DNA of 64,000 nucleotides from positions 1 to 64,000 of the forward strand of contig JAUNMR010000006.1 in the NCBI GenBank assembly GCA_030537455.1, written 5' to 3'. A program made the translations under genes and the position numbers. Source of the stretch: Planctomycetia bacterium. Lineage in GTDB: Bacteria; Planctomycetota; Planctomycetia; Pirellulales; Thermoguttaceae. Of the stretch, positions 46,706-55,921 are shown piece after piece (positions within the stretch are counted from its first letter, which is position 1; every line of letters begins with the position of its first letter). The notes below the pieces were generated by a model, which was not told the origin of the DNA, made no database searches, and was given only the letters and a program-made list of their open reading frames with translations.

Positions 46706-48772
46706 ATGCACTCTAGCGCTTTTTTCCGCGTAGCGCTTGGCAACGCGCTTCTGGCTTGTGCACTAGCGTTTCCGACGTCGTCGGTTTTCGCGCAAGACTC
46801 CTCGCAGACCTCGCCGCGCGATCTCTATCCTGACACATGGTTCGCCGTTGACGCGCTCGGTCGTGAAACGCCTACCTATGACCAGGTCGGCGCTGTCAAA
46901 ACCGATCAGCGTCGCGTGGTCGGTATCTTCTATATTACGTGGCACACGCAAAATCATGCCAATCAACCACACCCTTATACCAGCGACGTCACGAGAATTC
47001 TCAACGAAGCGCCCGAGGCGAGACTCGACGCCAATCATCCAGCGTGGCACGGCTCCGGTTCCTTCCACTGGGGCGAACCGGAAACCGGTTATTTCCTAAG
47101 CCAGGACGAATACGTCATTCGTAAAGATATGTCCGAACTTATGGACGCTGGTATCGACGTGATCATCCTCGACGTCACCAATGCTGTGCTCTACTGGGAC
47201 GAATGGGACGTGCTCTTTAAGGTCATGACCGAAATGAAGCAAGAGGGCAACGCCGTTCCACAATTCTGCTTCTGGTCCTTTAACGGCGAATCGATCACGG
47301 TCGTTCAGAAACTCTATGAGCGTTACTACAAAGAGAAACTCTACGAGGATTTGTGGTTCTACTGGGACGGCAAACCGCTCTTGCTCTATAACCCGACGCC
47401 AGAAGTCGACGCCAATCGCGGGGGAATCAAGTGCCATAACCCCAACTATGACCCCAAAGCTAAAACCGACCCCAACCACCCCCATTATGGCGATCCGGAA
47501 TATACCGAGGAATTCTATCAAGACTACACCCAAGAAGTCAAAGAATTCTTTACGCTCCGTAGCATGTGGTGGGGCTATTACAAGTGGAACGGCAAGCGCT
47601 ATATCGGTACGGAAGACTGCTGGTCCTTCGGATATGACCTTGGCAATAAAGACGTGCAAAAGATGAAGCCCGAGGAACTGGTCTCTCTACACAATGGTCA
47701 ACGCGAAGAAGCCGCCGTCACCCCCGCGCAACATCCCTCTAGCCTCATTGGAAAATCATGGACGCGTGAAAACGGCGAACCGGAACTCAATGAATACGAT
47801 ATGCCCAAGCCGACCTACGTCCCATGGCTCGGCAAAATCGTCGATCATCCCGAAGCGTACGGGATCTATTACCAAGAGCGCTGGGACGAAGCGCTCTGCG
47901 CCAACCCGCAGTTTCTATATCTCAATGACTGGAACGAATGGACCGCTGGTAAATATCAAACGCCCGAAACTCTCAAAGCGCTCAACTTCATGCGCCGTGG
48001 GGCTGACGCGCAATATTTCTTCGTGGATCAGTACAACGCGGAATTTAATCGTTGCATCCAGCCGATGAAGGGCGGTTACACCGATAATTACTACATGCAG
48101 ACGGTCAATAATATTCGCCGTTACAAGGGCGTTCGTCAAGCGCCGGTTTCAACCGGTTATGTCTCGCTCGACGCCAAGTCGGATAACCTGGCGAAAAAAG
48201 CGCTTCGCACGTGGGACGCGATTTCTGTAGAATACCGCGATACCGTCGGCGACATAATCCACCGCGACGCCAAGGGTTACGGCGGTGAACATTACGTCGA
48301 CGCAACCGGTCGCAACGACATTGTCACGTGTAAAGTCGGCGTCGACGCGGATAACCTCTATTTCTTCGCAGAAACCGCCAACGACTGGACGCCAAGCAGC
48401 GACCCGAACTGGGGACTGCTTTTCGTCAATGCAGATCAAGACTACCAAACCGGTTGGTATGGCTATGATTACGCGCTCAATCTCAAGGTCGTCGACGACG
48501 GTACGACCACACTCAGCCGCTGGGACGCCTCCAATGGCGGTCAGTGGGAATGCGTGGCACAAATGTCGTATGCCGTTGATAAGAATCGCCTTGTCATTGT
48601 CGTGCCTCGTAAAGCGCTCCAAGCAGACGGCGATGAAATTCGGTTCGACTTCAAATGGAGCGATAATCCGACCGAGCTTACCGACCCCATCTCGCTGTGC
48701 GTCGCTGGCGATACCGCGCCGAATCGTCGCTTTAACTATCGTTTCACCTGGAAAGAGAACGACGTTAAATAG
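46706..48772 (+). CDS. Secreted GH99/71-like protein with a CBM9-like C-terminal domain
   Basis: 688 residues. AAAGGA precedes ATG 46706. A signal peptide ends in SVFAQ. The main domain (about 60-460) reads like a glycoside hydrolase TIM barrel of the GH99/GH71 kind: VVGIFYITWHTQ, DAGIDVIILDVTN, FCFWSFN, DLWFYWDGKPLLLYNP and YLNDWNEWTAGK. The C-terminal 160 residues are a beta-sandwich with DADNLYFFAETANDW, similar to CBM9-type carbohydrate-binding domains. It would act outside the cell on a glycan. I am unsure of the family number. It converges on the autotransporter gene with a shared terminator. Confidence 0.65.
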   Translation: MHSSAFFRVALGNALLACALAFPTSSVFAQDSSQTSPRDLYPDTWFAVDALGRETPTYDQVGAVKTDQRRVVGIFYITWHTQNHANQPHPYTSDVTRILNEAPEARLDANHPAWHGSGSFHWGEPETGYFLSQDEYVIRKDMSELMDAGIDVIILDVTNAVLYWDEWDVLFKVMTEMKQEGNAVPQFCFWSFNGESITVVQKLYERYYKEKLYEDLWFYWDGKPLLLYNPTPEVDANRGGIKCHNPNYDPKAKTDPNHPHYGDPEYTEEFYQDYTQEVKEFFTLRSMWWGYYKWNGKRYIGTEDCWSFGYDLGNKDVQKMKPEELVSLHNGQREEAAVTPAQHPSSLIGKSWTRENGEPELNEYDMPKPTYVPWLGKIVDHPEAYGIYYQERWDEALCANPQFLYLNDWNEWTAGKYQTPETLKALNFMRRGADAQYFFVDQYNAEFNRCIQPMKGGYTDNYYMQTVNNIRRYKGVRQAPVSTGYVSLDAKSDNLAKKALRTWDAISVEYRDTVGDIIHRDAKGYGGEHYVDATGRNDIVTCKVGVDADNLYFFAETANDWTPSSDPNWGLLFVNADQDYQTGWYGYDYALNLKVVDDGTTTLSRWDASNGGQWECVAQMSYAVDKNRLVIVVPRKALQADGDEIRFDFKWSDNPTELTDPISLCVAGDTAPNRRFNYRFTWKENDVK

Positions 48773-48807
48773 TTCTCTTAATCGTTTCCGGTAGATAATA
48801 ACGAAAA

Positions 48808-48846
48808 GCCGGGAGCGCCGCTTGTTGGCGCTCTCGGCTTCTTTTA
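48808..48846. terminator. Bidirectional terminator between GH99/71-like gene and autotransporter
   Basis: A 12-bp stem with one mismatch (48808-48819 with 48827-48838). TTCTTTTAT follows on the plus strand and CTTTTCG on the minus. Confidence 0.9.
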
Positions 48847-48881
48847 TATCGCGCGATTGGCACGCTATTATATCAGTGCGA

Positions 48882-51800
48882 TCAGAAGGAGTACGTCGTT
48901 CCGACCGACCCCATGTGCGAGGTGGTTTTGTCAGAGGTAAGGAAGTCGTATCCGGCGGTGATCGCCCAGCGACGTTCGCAATCCAAGTACCCGCCGGCGC
49001 TCACTCCTGCTTCAATAAAGGAGTCGCCCTGGTCGAGACCGGTAACGGTCGCATAAGTTGTGGTATTAGCGCCCGACATTTGCACGTTCATGGTCGGAGC
49101 GGCGTCGCCGGAGATCATGTAGCCATAGAGCGCGCGAGCGCTAAACAGTAGGTATTCGACGTTGTAATCCATCTCGACGCCTGCGCGTGCGAAGATTTGA
49201 TTCCAGTCGGCGCTGTCATATCGTAGCGCCATTCCATCGCCATTTTCCACCGCCTCGTCCAACCAAGCTTGCTGCATGTCGATTTGCACGACAGGTCGCA
49301 ACGTCGTCCATGCGTCGTAAGCGAATGGTTTCGAAAGATTTAACGCCACCGCCAAGGATTGACCGTCGTAGTTCGCTCGATGAAATTCACTCTGTTCGCC
49401 GAAATTGAGCGTTCGTTTACTCGTGTAATCTTGTAACCCGCCGCCGATATAGAACTTCGCGTCAATCGCGTTGAAGAGTTGACCGCCGGCGTAAGCGCCG
49501 AGTTGGAAATTGGAAGCGTGGATTCGCGTGTCGTGCGAGGTCAACTTCGGTTGAGCGTAACCAAAGACCAAACCGCCGATCCAGCCGGAATTTTGGAACG
49601 CTTCGTAGCCCAGATTCATTCCGACGTCGCTGATATCGAAGCCGTCGGAGACGCCGTCGGCACGCGCCTCGACGCCACGATAAGTCGAGGAAAACCACAC
49701 GTTACTCGGGTTTCCCAGCAACGCCGTCCCGGAGCTATAGCCTTGAGCATATTGCGAACCTTGTCCCCATGCAAGATAGGGAGCGGGCGCGTAGTAACCG
49801 TCATTGTAGAGCTCATAGGCCTGACCGCGATAAGTCGCGTAGTTCGTCTTACACGTTGCAGTGCCAGCGCCGTTACGCCCGCCGCGTCCTGCGCCATTGC
49901 CCAAGTGATTAAACGCCTGACGCCACGGCGAATTCATCGCCAGGTTAATCGCGTTGGCATGTTGCGCGCCGGCAATAGTTTGCAAAGCGTTCGACACGCT
50001 CGTTTCATCAGGCAACGCCAAGAAGGTCTCGAGCGACTTTTGCAGAGACTCTTCCAGGTTCTGAGCGTCGTTCAGTTGGTCGACGTACTGAGCGATTGCG
50101 GTCTGATTCTTATTCTTAGCGTAAATGGTCGAATTTTTACGCACGCTCAAATTCAACAAAAGATCGGTTCCGTCTTCTGAAACTTCCGTTGACAGATTGT
50201 AGAAGGCGCGCGATTCCGTAGAAGCGCTAAAGACGCTCTTGTCCGAATCGGTTTGTACAAGCAGGTTGGAGTAAGTCCCGTCTTCTAAGTCAAGGAGATT
50301 TGAAATTTTAATCAGACTTCCTTCTTGCAGATTAGCGACGCCGTCGCCGGAGAGCACGACCTTACCGCATGAGTAGGCGTCTTCGCTAAACTCCACGTTC
50401 ATAACGCTTCCGCTTTCGAGCGTCAAGTTGGCGCCCTCGGACAGGGTCAATGGCGAATCGACGACAAGATTCAGGTCAGAACCGTCTTGAAAGATCATCG
50501 ACTTGGCGCGAACGTTATGACCTCCGGAATAGGACGCGCTATCTTTAAAGACAATCGTGTCAGCGCCGAGCGCTTGTGCGCTACTTTGCGTACTATTGAC
50601 AACAGTGGTTCCGTCAAAGGTCAAGGTATATCCCGCCTCTTGGTAGAGCGCGCCCTGACCTGCCAAATTGATCGTACCTGCGCCAAAGGTAGCGTCAACG
50701 CCCATAATCTGCATCTGAGCGAAATCGTCTTCGGCTTGATCGGCTTTACCGATCGTAATGACAGACGAGTCCGAGGTAAACTTAAGTCCACCGGCGTTTT
50801 GAGAAGATTCCAGTAGGACCAATCCCTTTTGCAAATCAAGCTTGTTCACAGAGATCGTTGATTGTTCGAGGGTATGCACGGCATAGCTTTCTCCCTCGTT
50901 TGCATCGGCATTGATCGTGAGATTAGTAGCCGTAAGCGAGGAAGCGCCGTAACCATTGACTTGACCGCCGCTTACAGTAAGATTCGTCACGCGCATCGAC
51001 GCCGTTGTACTGGTCTGCTCCGCCACGCCGTTGGTTAGAATTTGTCCCTTGCCAAGATCCCACGTGCCAATCGTCGTCCCCTTGCTGGCAACGGCAGTGT
51101 TAACGAATTCGAAGAAGGAGTCCGTGTTTTCCAAATTCACCGACATTGTGCCCGAGACATAGAAAGTACCGCCGGAGGTTAGACTTGCGCTCTTGTCGTC
51201 GTCTGAGGCGCCGACCGACAGATAGAGTCGACTCGCGTAGAGACCACCGTCCTCGCTAATACTCGAATCGTCGTTCCAGCGCACGCCTAAAGTCGTCAGA
51301 GACGTGCTCGACAATGTTCCGTCCTCCGAAGCGGAGGCGTACATGTATCCGTTCAAGGACATTCCGCCGTCCAAATAGACGTCATATCGACCGGTACTCG
51401 TAGCGGTTCCAGCGTCGTCAAATTTAGTAGACAGCCCCGTGATTTGAAGTCGACCGGTCTTTTCAAGGGTCAGATTACCTGTCTCGGCGTCCTCGCCATA
51501 AATGCGTAATCCGCCCAGAACGACGTTTGCCGCGCTACGCGTCGTCTCGCTGGCAATCGTCAGGTTAGCTCCGTTGTTGTCCCCGCCGAGCGTCGCCAGT
51601 TGGCTAATCTCCACACTGGCTGTGTCGGCAAAGGTTGCGTTGCACAGGGTCGACCATTCTTCCGCTTGCAAGGCGCCGGCAATAGTGAGCAGACCATCGG
51701 CGCCAGAACCGCCGTTCATCATAACAGCGCCGGTCGCGGTAAGCTTTGCAGTAGAATTGTCGGTATACACGCCGAAATAGGCTCGATTTTCCGCGCCAGG

Positions 51801-52628
51801 GGCATTATAAATCGACACAACGCCACGGTTGAGAAACTCTCCATCGCCGTCAAGCGCCGCGCCTGTTGACAGATTGTCTTGTGAACCTATAGTCACCTGA
51901 CCGTTACTGTAGACGACCACGCCACGACGCGCGTTTTCTTGCGACGTGCCAAGGTTGAATAGTTGCGCCTGAGCGTCAACTTGTACCAGACCGGCGCCGC
52001 TTTCTGCGCCAATTTCGAGCAAACCGCCCGAACCAATGAACAAATTGCTATTCGCGTTTAGAATCAAGGCAGAATCGGAAGAGTCGCTTGCGCCGGCGAC
52101 AATCAGAAAGCCCTGAGAAGCGTCATTCTCCTGCCCCAGTACAACGCGACCGGCGTCGGAGACCGTCAGAGTGACGCCAGATATGGAATCGCCGAACACG
52201 GTCGACTCTTCATCCAGCACGTCCAAATAGGCGGTTGCGCCATTGGTTACGGCGATTGTTCCGCCATTTGTAATCGTCGTGGCGCCCTTGGCGTCGTTGA
52301 GACCGTAAGCGTATGTAGAGCTATTGAGCGTGAGGTCTGTGGTGGCGTCGACGTTAATATTAACGCGAGAATCTGTCGGCTCGTCGTTCGATTCCTCGCC
52401 GTCGACCATAGAGGCTTGGTTATCCGACTCGGCGTTGGACGTGGTAAAGCTCAAATCGAGATCAGCAATCAAATCCTCGTTCTCTTGCGCGTAACAAGCG
52501 GCGCTCACAGGAGCTACAGCGTGAGTCGCCTCGCCCAGCGTACTGAAGAAAAACGCGACTCCCGTACACGTGGCGCCAAATAGAATACGGCGTAAAACGT
52601 CAATTGTGCGGCTGTGTTGCTTGCTCAT
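48882..52628 (-). CDS. Autotransporter-type protein (type Va secretion)
   Basis: 1248 residues from ATG 52628, which has GAGAGA upstream and gives a long signal peptide ending near CYAQ. An upstream ATG at 52694 adds 22 residues. The passenger (to about 940) is rich in Gly, Ser, Thr, Asn and Ala with repeated beta-helix-like turns (LTLEKTGRLQITG, GGTFYVSGTMSV). A short helical stretch (LNDAQNLEESLQKSLETFLALPDE) leads into a C-terminal barrel of about 270 residues ending in TTYSF; a terminal Phe is the usual outer-membrane-protein signal. The barrel (DISDVGMNLGYEAF, WIGGLVFGYA) matches the autotransporter beta-domain. It should be surface-exposed or secreted. Passenger function is unknown. Confidence 0.85.
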   Translation of the reverse strand: MSKQHSRTIDVLRRILFGATCTGVAFFFSTLGEATHAVAPVSAACYAQENEDLIADLDLSFTTSNAESDNQASMVDGEESNDEPTDSRVNINVDATTDLTLNSSTYAYGLNDAKGATTITNGGTIAVTNGATAYLDVLDEESTVFGDSISGVTLTVSDAGRVVLGQENDASQGFLIVAGASDSSDSALILNANSNLFIGSGGLLEIGAESGAGLVQVDAQAQLFNLGTSQENARRGVVVYSNGQVTIGSQDNLSTGAALDGDGEFLNRGVVSIYNAPGAENRAYFGVYTDNSTAKLTATGAVMMNGGSGADGLLTIAGALQAEEWSTLCNATFADTASVEISQLATLGGDNNGANLTIASETTRSAANVVLGGLRIYGEDAETGNLTLEKTGRLQITGLSTKFDDAGTATSTGRYDVYLDGGMSLNGYMYASASEDGTLSSTSLTTLGVRWNDDSSISEDGGLYASRLYLSVGASDDDKSASLTSGGTFYVSGTMSVNLENTDSFFEFVNTAVASKGTTIGTWDLGKGQILTNGVAEQTSTTASMRVTNLTVSGGQVNGYGASSLTATNLTINADANEGESYAVHTLEQSTISVNKLDLQKGLVLLESSQNAGGLKFTSDSSVITIGKADQAEDDFAQMQIMGVDATFGAGTINLAGQGALYQEAGYTLTFDGTTVVNSTQSSAQALGADTIVFKDSASYSGGHNVRAKSMIFQDGSDLNLVVDSPLTLSEGANLTLESGSVMNVEFSEDAYSCGKVVLSGDGVANLQEGSLIKISNLLDLEDGTYSNLLVQTDSDKSVFSASTESRAFYNLSTEVSEDGTDLLLNLSVRKNSTIYAKNKNQTAIAQYVDQLNDAQNLEESLQKSLETFLALPDETSVSNALQTIAGAQHANAINLAMNSPWRQAFNHLGNGAGRGGRNGAGTATCKTNYATYRGQAYELYNDGYYAPAPYLAWGQGSQYAQGYSSGTALLGNPSNVWFSSTYRGVEARADGVSDGFDISDVGMNLGYEAFQNSGWIGGLVFGYAQPKLTSHDTRIHASNFQLGAYAGGQLFNAIDAKFYIGGGLQDYTSKRTLNFGEQSEFHRANYDGQSLAVALNLSKPFAYDAWTTLRPVVQIDMQQAWLDEAVENGDGMALRYDSADWNQIFARAGVEMDYNVEYLLFSARALYGYMISGDAAPTMNVQMSGANTTTYATVTGLDQGDSFIEAGVSAGGYLDCERRWAITAGYDFLTSDKTTSHMGSVGTTYSF

Positions 52629-52845
52629 GATATTCTCTCTGCTCGCGTTTAAGACCTCGGCTATTGCTCTAATGGAACAATCCGGCGCATCCATACGCCG
52701 TTATAATCATTAATATCGACCTCATCGTTAAGGGATTGAGTAAAAATTGAGAAAAGTTTAAAAAAAGTCTCAAGATATAATTCAAAAACGCCGCAAGGGG
52801 TCAATCGTCACGCGTTCTAGGGGCGTTTGCGCACGTACTAACGTT

Positions 52846-52883
52846 AAAAAAACGAGTCGTAAGCATAAACGCCTACGACTCGT
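52846..52883 (-). terminator. Terminator of the pseudouridine synthase gene
   Basis: ACGAGTCGTA (52852-52861) pairs with TACGACTCGT (52874-52883), followed on the minus strand by six T residues (52846-52851). It lies just past the stop at 52921. Confidence 0.93.
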
Positions 52884-52920
52884 AAAATTGTCTGACTGGG
52901 AGTTCCTTAAAGAAGCGCCC

Positions 52921-53790
52921 CTACTCTTGCTCTTGAACTCCGTAAATATTGGTTCGATACTCAATTGGCTTGAGATACAGCTCGGTGACAAACGCCTCCC
53001 CTTCGGGCGCAGGCAGCCATTTGCTCCATGGTTCATAGAGTGGCGCGCGTAGGGTGACCTTTTCTTTCGTAAGGAAATCCACAAAGGTCATTTCACGCGA
53101 ATGCAAAGCGATAGCGCGCTCTCGTGCGTCTTCGAACTGCTCGCCAAATGGAACCGTAGAGCCGTAAAGTTCGTCCCCCAGTAGCGGGAATCCACGGGAG
53201 GCGCATTGCAGACGAATCTGGTGCGTACGTCCGGTCTCCAGCTGAATCTCCAACCACGAGACGTTTTTCTCCGGGAGTCTGGCGAGGGTTTTGAAGTTTA
53301 AGATCGCCTCTCTTGCGTCGGCGTGAATAGGCGAAATAATCTCAGCCTCAGCGCGACCCGGGATTTTGCGCATGAAATCTTCCCACGTGCCGAAATCTTC
53401 CGTGACAATTCCCGAGACGAGCGCCCAGTATTTTTTCACGACGGTTCGTTCGTGAAATTGATCAGAAAGTCTTCTGGCGGCGCGCGCATGCTTAGTCATG
53501 ACTAAAATACCCGAGGCGGGTCGGTCGAGCCGGTGCGGTAGACCGACATACCGTCTTCCGGCGCGTTCCTCGCGCAAATTCATAAACTCTTTCACTCGCG
53601 CCTCGATCGAGTCGACGCCTTGTGGCGCCTGTGTCAAAACGCCGGGCTGCTTATTGACCGCCAAGGTCGGACCGTTCTCATAGAGAAGATTAAAAGCAGG
53701 CGCAACGTCGCGCAATGGTTTCGCGTCATTAGAACGCTCTACGCTATGTTGATTTTCATCCCAAGGGGCGTCGTCTTGATCTGTGGTCAT
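52921..53790 (-). CDS. RluA-family RNA pseudouridine synthase
   Basis: 289 residues. The catalytic HRLDRPASGILVMTK motif (Asp nucleophile in HRLD) and the downstream KKYWALV and RTHQIRLQ segments are clear. There is no S4 domain at the N-terminus; instead about 45 disordered, acidic residues precede the core. Related enzymes modify uridines in 23S rRNA or tRNA; the target here is unknown. It is a single gene with a strong terminator. The core length is normal for the smaller RluA/RluC members. Confidence 0.93.
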   Translation of the reverse strand: MTTDQDDAPWDENQHSVERSNDAKPLRDVAPAFNLLYENGPTLAVNKQPGVLTQAPQGVDSIEARVKEFMNLREERAGRRYVGLPHRLDRPASGILVMTKHARAARRLSDQFHERTVVKKYWALVSGIVTEDFGTWEDFMRKIPGRAEAEIISPIHADAREAILNFKTLARLPEKNVSWLEIQLETGRTHQIRLQCASRGFPLLGDELYGSTVPFGEQFEDARERAIALHSREMTFVDFLTKEKVTLRAPLYEPWSKWLPAPEGEAFVTELYLKPIEYRTNIYGVQEQE

Positions 53791-54042
53791 TTTTTCAAGC
53801 GTTTTAAATGGGTTACAGCCGCTGGTCGTTGAACTTGTCAGGCGTCCTAACGCAGAACGCGACGTTAAGAGAAATCTTAACGTACGCGCTACGTCTGTCC
53901 AGTCCCCTTGGGCGCATGAATTATCTGTGACGTTTGAGCGACGATTCGCGTCTGTTTCACTCAGCGCTCCGATATTTGTTAGAAAAAAGAGAAATCAGGG
54001 CTTGTCAATTCTCAAATTTCCGGTATATTGGCGTCAACTCGA

Positions 54043-54124
54043 GGAGGATACGCGAATGGTTAGCAACCTGACTCGAAATCAGGCGCCGGCTTGCCGGTTG
54101 AGGGTTCGAGTCCCTTGTCCTCCG
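54043..54124 (+). tRNA. tRNA-Ser (anticodon CGA)
   Basis: 82 nt on the plus strand. The acceptor stem GGAGGAT pairs with GTCCTCC (one U-G). The anticodon loop is CTCGAAA, anticodon CGA. A long variable arm (CCGG-CTT-GCCGG) is typical of tRNA-Ser, and the discriminator is G. No encoded CCA. It would read UCG, a codon that is common in this genome. Confidence 0.95.
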
Positions 54125-54153
54125 CTTTGCATTTGCAAAGAAAAAACTCGACG

Positions 54154-54188
54154 ACTCCCAAGCTCATGTTTGGGAGTTTTTTTTTGTC
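54154..54188 (+). terminator. Terminator after tRNA-Ser(CGA)
   Basis: ACTCCCA (54154-54160) pairs with TGGGAGT (54171-54177), followed by nine or more T residues. A second palindrome CTTTGCA/TGCAAAG sits at 54125-54140. Both lie directly 3' of the tRNA, so it appears to be a monocistronic transcript. Confidence 0.95.
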
Positions 54189-54268
54189 CTGAATTATAGC
54201 GACCTTCGACGCGTCGCCAGGAATCACGACGGCAGAGCGTATTGTTTTAGTTGCGGTCAGAGTCGCCG

Positions 54269-55528
54269 TCAATAATAGTTCTGAGACGACGGATTGGAAT
54301 ATCTCCTGGAACGCAATCTCACATTCGATTGCGAAGAGTCCGAATTGGTTCGACGCGAATTGTAAGAGTCGTAGTTAGAACTAGTTCCGTTGTTGTTTTG
54401 GTCATTGTAATTATAGTCGCCGTAACTGCCATAACTTCCAGAATTGACGTAACTACCGGAATTATAGTTAGCATTGGCGTCCACATTGGCGGCGTTGCCC
54501 CAAGCGTTACCGATTGCGGATAGGTAGTTGGTAATATCACTAATTCCATTAGTTACAGTTTCGGCAACAGAGCTTCCGTTAGAATTGGCGGGAGCGTCGG
54601 AACTAACGTCGTTGTTTTCTGGATTGGAATCACTAGGGGAATAGAATGAACTCAACGCGCTTGTTACGGTATTAAAGGGATTACTACCATACTCTTGATT
54701 TATGTTATTCGCATTGGCGTTAACACTCGTAGGCGGAACGTTGGCGTAATTCTGTGCAGACGTTCTACCCGCGGTAACATCGTTGGTCTGCGACGCCGTC
54801 TGGTCGGGTTGAAACACCGCTTTCAACGACTCGCCCAATTGGTCTAGACCAGATAACAATCTGGTAAAATTGAGACCTTGTTCAGCGTCGTTGGTATCGG
54901 CGTCCGATTCGGTCTGTTCAATGATCTCGGCGGCCTGGTTCGAAAGAACGCGTTCTTTCAAATACTGTTTAAGATCGTCAAATTGCACGCGAGCGCTCTT
55001 GACTTCTTCCTGCTCTTTCTGTTCCTCGACATACCCGACCACGTCATTAAATCGGCGTGTTAAGTCGTTGTCTGGCAAGTAATTCTCCACCTTGCCGATC
55101 AGCGTAATAAAATACCCTCCGCTGGTGGAACCCGTAATGAGTTCCTTAGCCTGGGGCGAGAGAATCACGGCAAAGAAAACCAGAATCATACAAAAGAGCA
55201 CGCCCTTAACCATGCCCAATAGGGCGCCCATCTGCCTGTCAAACTCCTTGAGTCCCACCAGTGAGACGCCGTTTTTGATCACACGCGTGACGATTGAAAG
55301 GAGAATGACTGTGAGAATAAAAGTAATAGAGGTCGCTATTGGCGTCTTTGCGGTAGAGGAACTCAAAAAACTAGCGACTACTCCGTAGTGGTGAGACGCT
55401 ACGTACCATGCAATAATCCATGTAAAAATCGACGAAAGTTGCGTTATGACGCCGCGCATACCTCCCCAGAAAGTGGTCGCCACGATAATCACAAGCGCCA
55501 GAGTGTCGAACGGATTTATATTGTCCAT
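54269..55528 (-). CDS. cvpA: CvpA-like inner-membrane protein with a long Asn/Ser/Tyr-rich tail
   Basis: 419 residues from ATG 55528, which has GGAG upstream; an in-frame start at 55555 is less likely. Residues 5-140 are the CvpA domain: four hydrophobic helices with the DTLALVIIVATTFWGGMRG start and a Gly-rich LLGMVKGVLF turn. The next 100 residues are charged and helical. The last 150 are low-complexity Asn, Ser, Tyr and Ala, with NYNSGSYVNSGSYGSYGDY. Known CvpA proteins are about 160 residues and affect colicin V production and biofilm. The tail is unusual and probably disordered. It is upstream (minus strand) of the tRNA-Ser(CGA). Confidence 0.85.
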   Translation of the reverse strand: MDNINPFDTLALVIIVATTFWGGMRGVITQLSSIFTWIIAWYVASHHYGVVASFLSSSTAKTPIATSITFILTVILLSIVTRVIKNGVSLVGLKEFDRQMGALLGMVKGVLFCMILVFFAVILSPQAKELITGSTSGGYFITLIGKVENYLPDNDLTRRFNDVVGYVEEQKEQEEVKSARVQFDDLKQYLKERVLSNQAAEIIEQTESDADTNDAEQGLNFTRLLSGLDQLGESLKAVFQPDQTASQTNDVTAGRTSAQNYANVPPTSVNANANNINQEYGSNPFNTVTSALSSFYSPSDSNPENNDVSSDAPANSNGSSVAETVTNGISDITNYLSAIGNAWGNAANVDANANYNSGSYVNSGSYGSYGDYNYNDQNNNGTSSNYDSYNSRRTNSDSSQSNVRLRSRRYSNPSSQNYY

Positions 55529-55921
55529 GACGTCTCCATCTCCATAGAGCCACAAACAGCCGCGTCTCTAATAACCCGACACAATTGGTTTCAAACGTTT
55601 ATCTGTACGTAAGATTCAACGATAACCGCTCGTGCATTTGTATTATAACAAAAAACCAATTTCCGTCAATAAAACCCTGAGTGGCACGCGTCGCGTCCGC
55701 CCTATGTTTGCCGTAGAGTCTTTTCCGTCGTTCTCCCCTACGGCTCATGAGTGGAACGACAGATTCCTGAATAATGCTCGCTTTACAAAAAGACGAAAAC
55801 TGGTTAATATTAAGTCGAGCGACGCGCTATGTTGACGCCGACGTTTTGGCGGTCTGCGACGTCGCTGTTGAACGTCGTCGCGACGCGTCCGCAAATCCAA
55901 CCAGTTTTTCAGAGCCACGCC

